In this document: positions 61,102 to 64,000 of the stretch, in pieces
Position numbering within the stretch: position 1 is the stretch's first letter
How the letters are laid out: each line of letters begins with the position of its first letter
DNA from: Formicarius rufipectus
Taxonomy: Eukaryota > Chordata > Aves > Passeriformes > Formicariidae
Assembly (NCBI GenBank): GCA_013399695.1
Contig: VXAU01000691.1
Span: 558,001 to 622,000 of the forward strand
DNA length: 64,000 nt
Direction: 5' to 3'
Position numbers and translations under genes: made by a program
The notes under the pieces: generated by a model
Told to the model about the DNA's origin: nothing
Seen by the model: the letters and a program-made list of their open reading frames with translations, nothing else
Databases searched by the model: none

Positions 61102-64000
61102 CTTGCATAAAACCCAACACATTGCATGAACAACACACATTTACCTGCAAGACCACAATGAGGAGGCAAATTTGCTCTGGTATATGATGGGGTTGAGTCA
61201 CATAGCCAGTAGGTCCTTGGTGAAGGGCTGTTGTTGAGGTAATCCCCTTTAATTACATTAATATTTATTAAGAAACCTGCTATGATTTAATGTCAGCAGT
61301 TATGGTTAAGAAGTTCTTCCTCATGGGCAGGACAACTCCATGGAGCACTCTGTGCCACCACTTTTTGCCTTTCCATGTTTATGCCTTTTCCACTACTGAA
61401 AAAGAAACCCTCACATGGCTGTGCCACAACAGAAAACTTGCAAAGCTGGCATGTCAAATTCACATATAAAATACTTGGTATGACAACACCAGATCAGAGT
61501 GGCAAACTGTACATCTGACAGCTGTCTGTAATAGTAGTCCTGTCAAGTGCTGAACTGGTGGTTGTATGTTGATCCAGGGAACAGGCAAATAATCACACCT
61601 CCTGACAGACAATGACTTTAAATATTTCACCATTAAATCCAACTCTGTCTTAAGTTACACAGGTTCTGCTGATGTCAACCTCTTGAAAAGATCTGAAATA
61701 TTACTTTTCCTGCTCTTAAAAACATTATAAATAAGCCACATAGAGCTAGTTGTGACTTTTTAAAAATAAAAAAAGAAAAATCGCTACACAAGGAGCAGCC
61801 CCACAATACAGTCCCAGAATAATCAACAATCCAAACTGAGCTGCCTTTCAGTGATCCTCCCAAAGGTGTAATTATGCAGTTGTTCCAGACAGAGTAATTC
61901 AAAACAGCTAGTTGGATTTCTCAATGCTATTTAGTAGGCACTGCCCATGGACTACCACCTACTGATCCCTACAGTCAAAGAATCTTGAATCCTAATCTAT
62001 TTCCTAGTTTCCAGGAGAATATTTTCAGAGTAGGCAACAGCACTTTCTGTACGTCTGCCAAAGCATTATAATTATGAAAATATGCTGTCAGTCCACACAA
62101 ATTGTGGGCTGATTTGATATGAAACCACCCACAGGAGCTCCACACTGAACTTGCTCTGCCTTTGTACTTTGGTGCCACTACCTACTTGGGGACCTGCTGC
62201 TCTCCAAACATATTATGGAGTCTAAAGGATCCCATTAGGACAGTAAGAATTGCAAAGTAGATGACAAAAATAAACCCTTGTCATCTTAAAGGGAGATTTG
62301 TGTCCCTTTCAAAGGAAAATTGATCTCTTAGTTTAACACACAGCAGTACAAGCCTGGAAGCTGAGAACCGCGTGTCACCCTGACAGAGCTGTCTCACGTT
62401 GTGATACGATGCTATTAAAAATGAGAAACTTTTCCATTAAAATTATTCATTTACTTAAAAAAAAGCAAACACACGATACGTGGAATCTCTGCCCTGACTA
62501 ATCACTTCTGCCTCACCTTCAGGTGAAGCAAGATATCACCTCTTACACATCTTCCAGAATGACCTCTCACACTTTATCCTGTTCTTCAGGTCCTTTCCAG
62601 GCATCAGGAAATTATTTAGACAGAGAAAGTATCCAGCAGGCTGAACTGTTTGTAGCGTGATGTGAAACCTGTGAAACGCTTTCCTTTGTTCACACACAGA
62701 CTAGGTGATTGCTTTGATAGCAACAGTTCCTACTGCTACAAAGAAAAACTTAAGAGGATGAGAAAGATTTGAAACATTCCTGAGCGAAATCTGAAGGGTT
62801 TTAGCAGGATAACGACTTCTTTTTCTCACGGAGGGGAGCCTGGTAAGGAAATCTCGCAGTAAGAGATTTGTCATGTATCAGGAAAGGGAATGAAAGAGTC
62901 AGCTTTTACCTCGGTAAAAACTTCAAACGTTTCCTGTCTATAACCCCCGTTGATATTTTCCCACCAAAATATTGGTTCACATTCTTTCCTCCACACAGCT
63001 CCAGATGAAAACTCACTGAAACAACCCAGGACTCTGTGTGTGGACCTGATGTGCTGGAACTGCACTGTCATTTTTACCTTTTTTTACGTGTTTCTTGAGC
63101 ACAGCCTGTCTTTCCCTCTCCCAGAAATGGGATCTCAGCATTGCACTGCCCTGAGCTGAGAGACTGCAGCTGACCTTTTCCAGGCTCCTCACTGCCATCA
63201 GCACGGTGTTTCCCAGAGTCCCAGACTTTTGAGCAGACTTGTTTCTGCTCTGTCTCTGAATGAAAACAATTGGGTGATGGACACTTTCCACAGACTTTGC
63301 AAAGGGAGCTTGGAAAAACAGATAGTGATCACCTTAAAATTGCAGCAAACATATCTAGGTGAAAATTTTCTGATTTTATTTCCTCAGTCTGCTATGCTAC
63401 CTGGAAACATTCCTTGTGTTGAGGTTGATGAGTTAATGAGTTAAGGGATGAGGATCTTCCCTTTTTCGTTTATGTTTTATGTTTCTGGTTTTCTCTGCTC
63501 TTCTCTAGATATCTGAAAGGACTCTCCTTTCAAAAAAAACAAGATCAAATTGCTACGAGAGTCTGAGAAGATTCATCAGGTATCCAAAATCAGATGTCCA
63601 GAAGGAGTATAGTTTTCATTAGCCTACAAGATGCCAGCCCTGAAAGGGCAGCAGTCTGCTAAAAGCAAGATGTTCTCCTAAAATTTCCTAATCATTTTGA
63701 CCTAGTAAAAAAGTATGACTAAAAAGAACACTAAAAGAAGTATTTTACATAATATTTAAGGTATGATCTCAAAATATTTTTACTTCATTTTTTACTAGCA
63801 GATTAAAGTGGAAAATTAGCGAGAAGCCATGACCCTACAGACCTTAATTTATGGTTTCTGATGCAGTTTAGTCTGTTAGTACAAACATTACAAATACTAG
63901 GTAGATGCACACTGGTCATACAAGTCATTGGTATGACTGCAATCATCAGAAGCTCAAATTTCATCTGAATTTGTCTTTCTCTTGCCCCTGCAGCATGGCT
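61102..64000. other. Non-coding DNA to the window end
   Basis: No gene or transposon recognised. An acceptor-like CACATTCTTTCCTCCACACAG (ending 62999) opens about 53 codons to a stop near 63159, with no partner. At the very end a pyrimidine tract TGTCTTTCTCTTGCCCCTGCAG ends at 63993, leaving only seven bases of a possible exon. Confidence 0.45.

Noticed and set aside
1..64000. CRISPR arrays, operons, rRNA genes, functional tRNA genes, viral protein genes
   Set aside because: None seen. The only tRNA-like sequence is the degenerate head of the SINE, and the retroviral material is confined to LTR sequence without recognisable gag, pol or env.

Overview
The window looks like a passerine-type bird chromosome. 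It is A+T-rich, has no operon-like or bacterial organisation, and no long coding frame of a family I recognise. The repeats it carries are avian: a SINE with a tRNA-Ile-like head and a CR1-like tail (about 1606-1715), one nearly complete ERVL-type LTR (20339-21328, minus strand), a 5' fragment of a related LTR (about 60740-61101, minus strand) and a 5'-truncated CR1 LINE (about 48830-49455, plus strand). The lineage call rests on these repeats and was made by eye from memory of the families.

Layout. 1-18 kb is unique non-coding DNA holding the SINE, two tight perfect hairpins at 5.0-5.2 kb, homopolymer blocks near 7.6 and 8.1 kb, and a small G+C-rich island with a G-quadruplex motif at 12.4-12.7 kb. 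18.2-20.0 kb holds the best candidate gene: three exon-like open segments on the plus strand with compatible phases, good splice sites, a stop and an AATAAA. The ERVL LTR follows, then a 21-22 bp minisatellite at 23.3 kb. 28.0-35.6 kb holds a second, weaker chain of four phase-compatible exon-like segments. 35-48 kb is mostly unique sequence with a 46-base assembly gap in a poly-T tract (41489-41534), isolated exon-like frames and a 204-codon ORF at 47.3-48.0 kb. The CR1 piece follows, then T-rich low complexity at 57.1 kb, a 98-codon ORF at 58.3 kb and the LTR fragment. The window ends a few bases after a strong splice-acceptor-like sequence.

How things work together. The SINE tail resembles the CR1 3' end, consistent with CR1 machinery having mobilised it. 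The two LTRs share their 5' ends and a TATTTAAGAA core promoter, so they belong to one related group. I could not assign any candidate exon to a known protein. Pseudo-exons are common in vertebrate introns and deserts, so all gene models here are low-confidence hypotheses. The safest reading is intergenic or large-intron DNA with old transposon debris and perhaps a few real exons.
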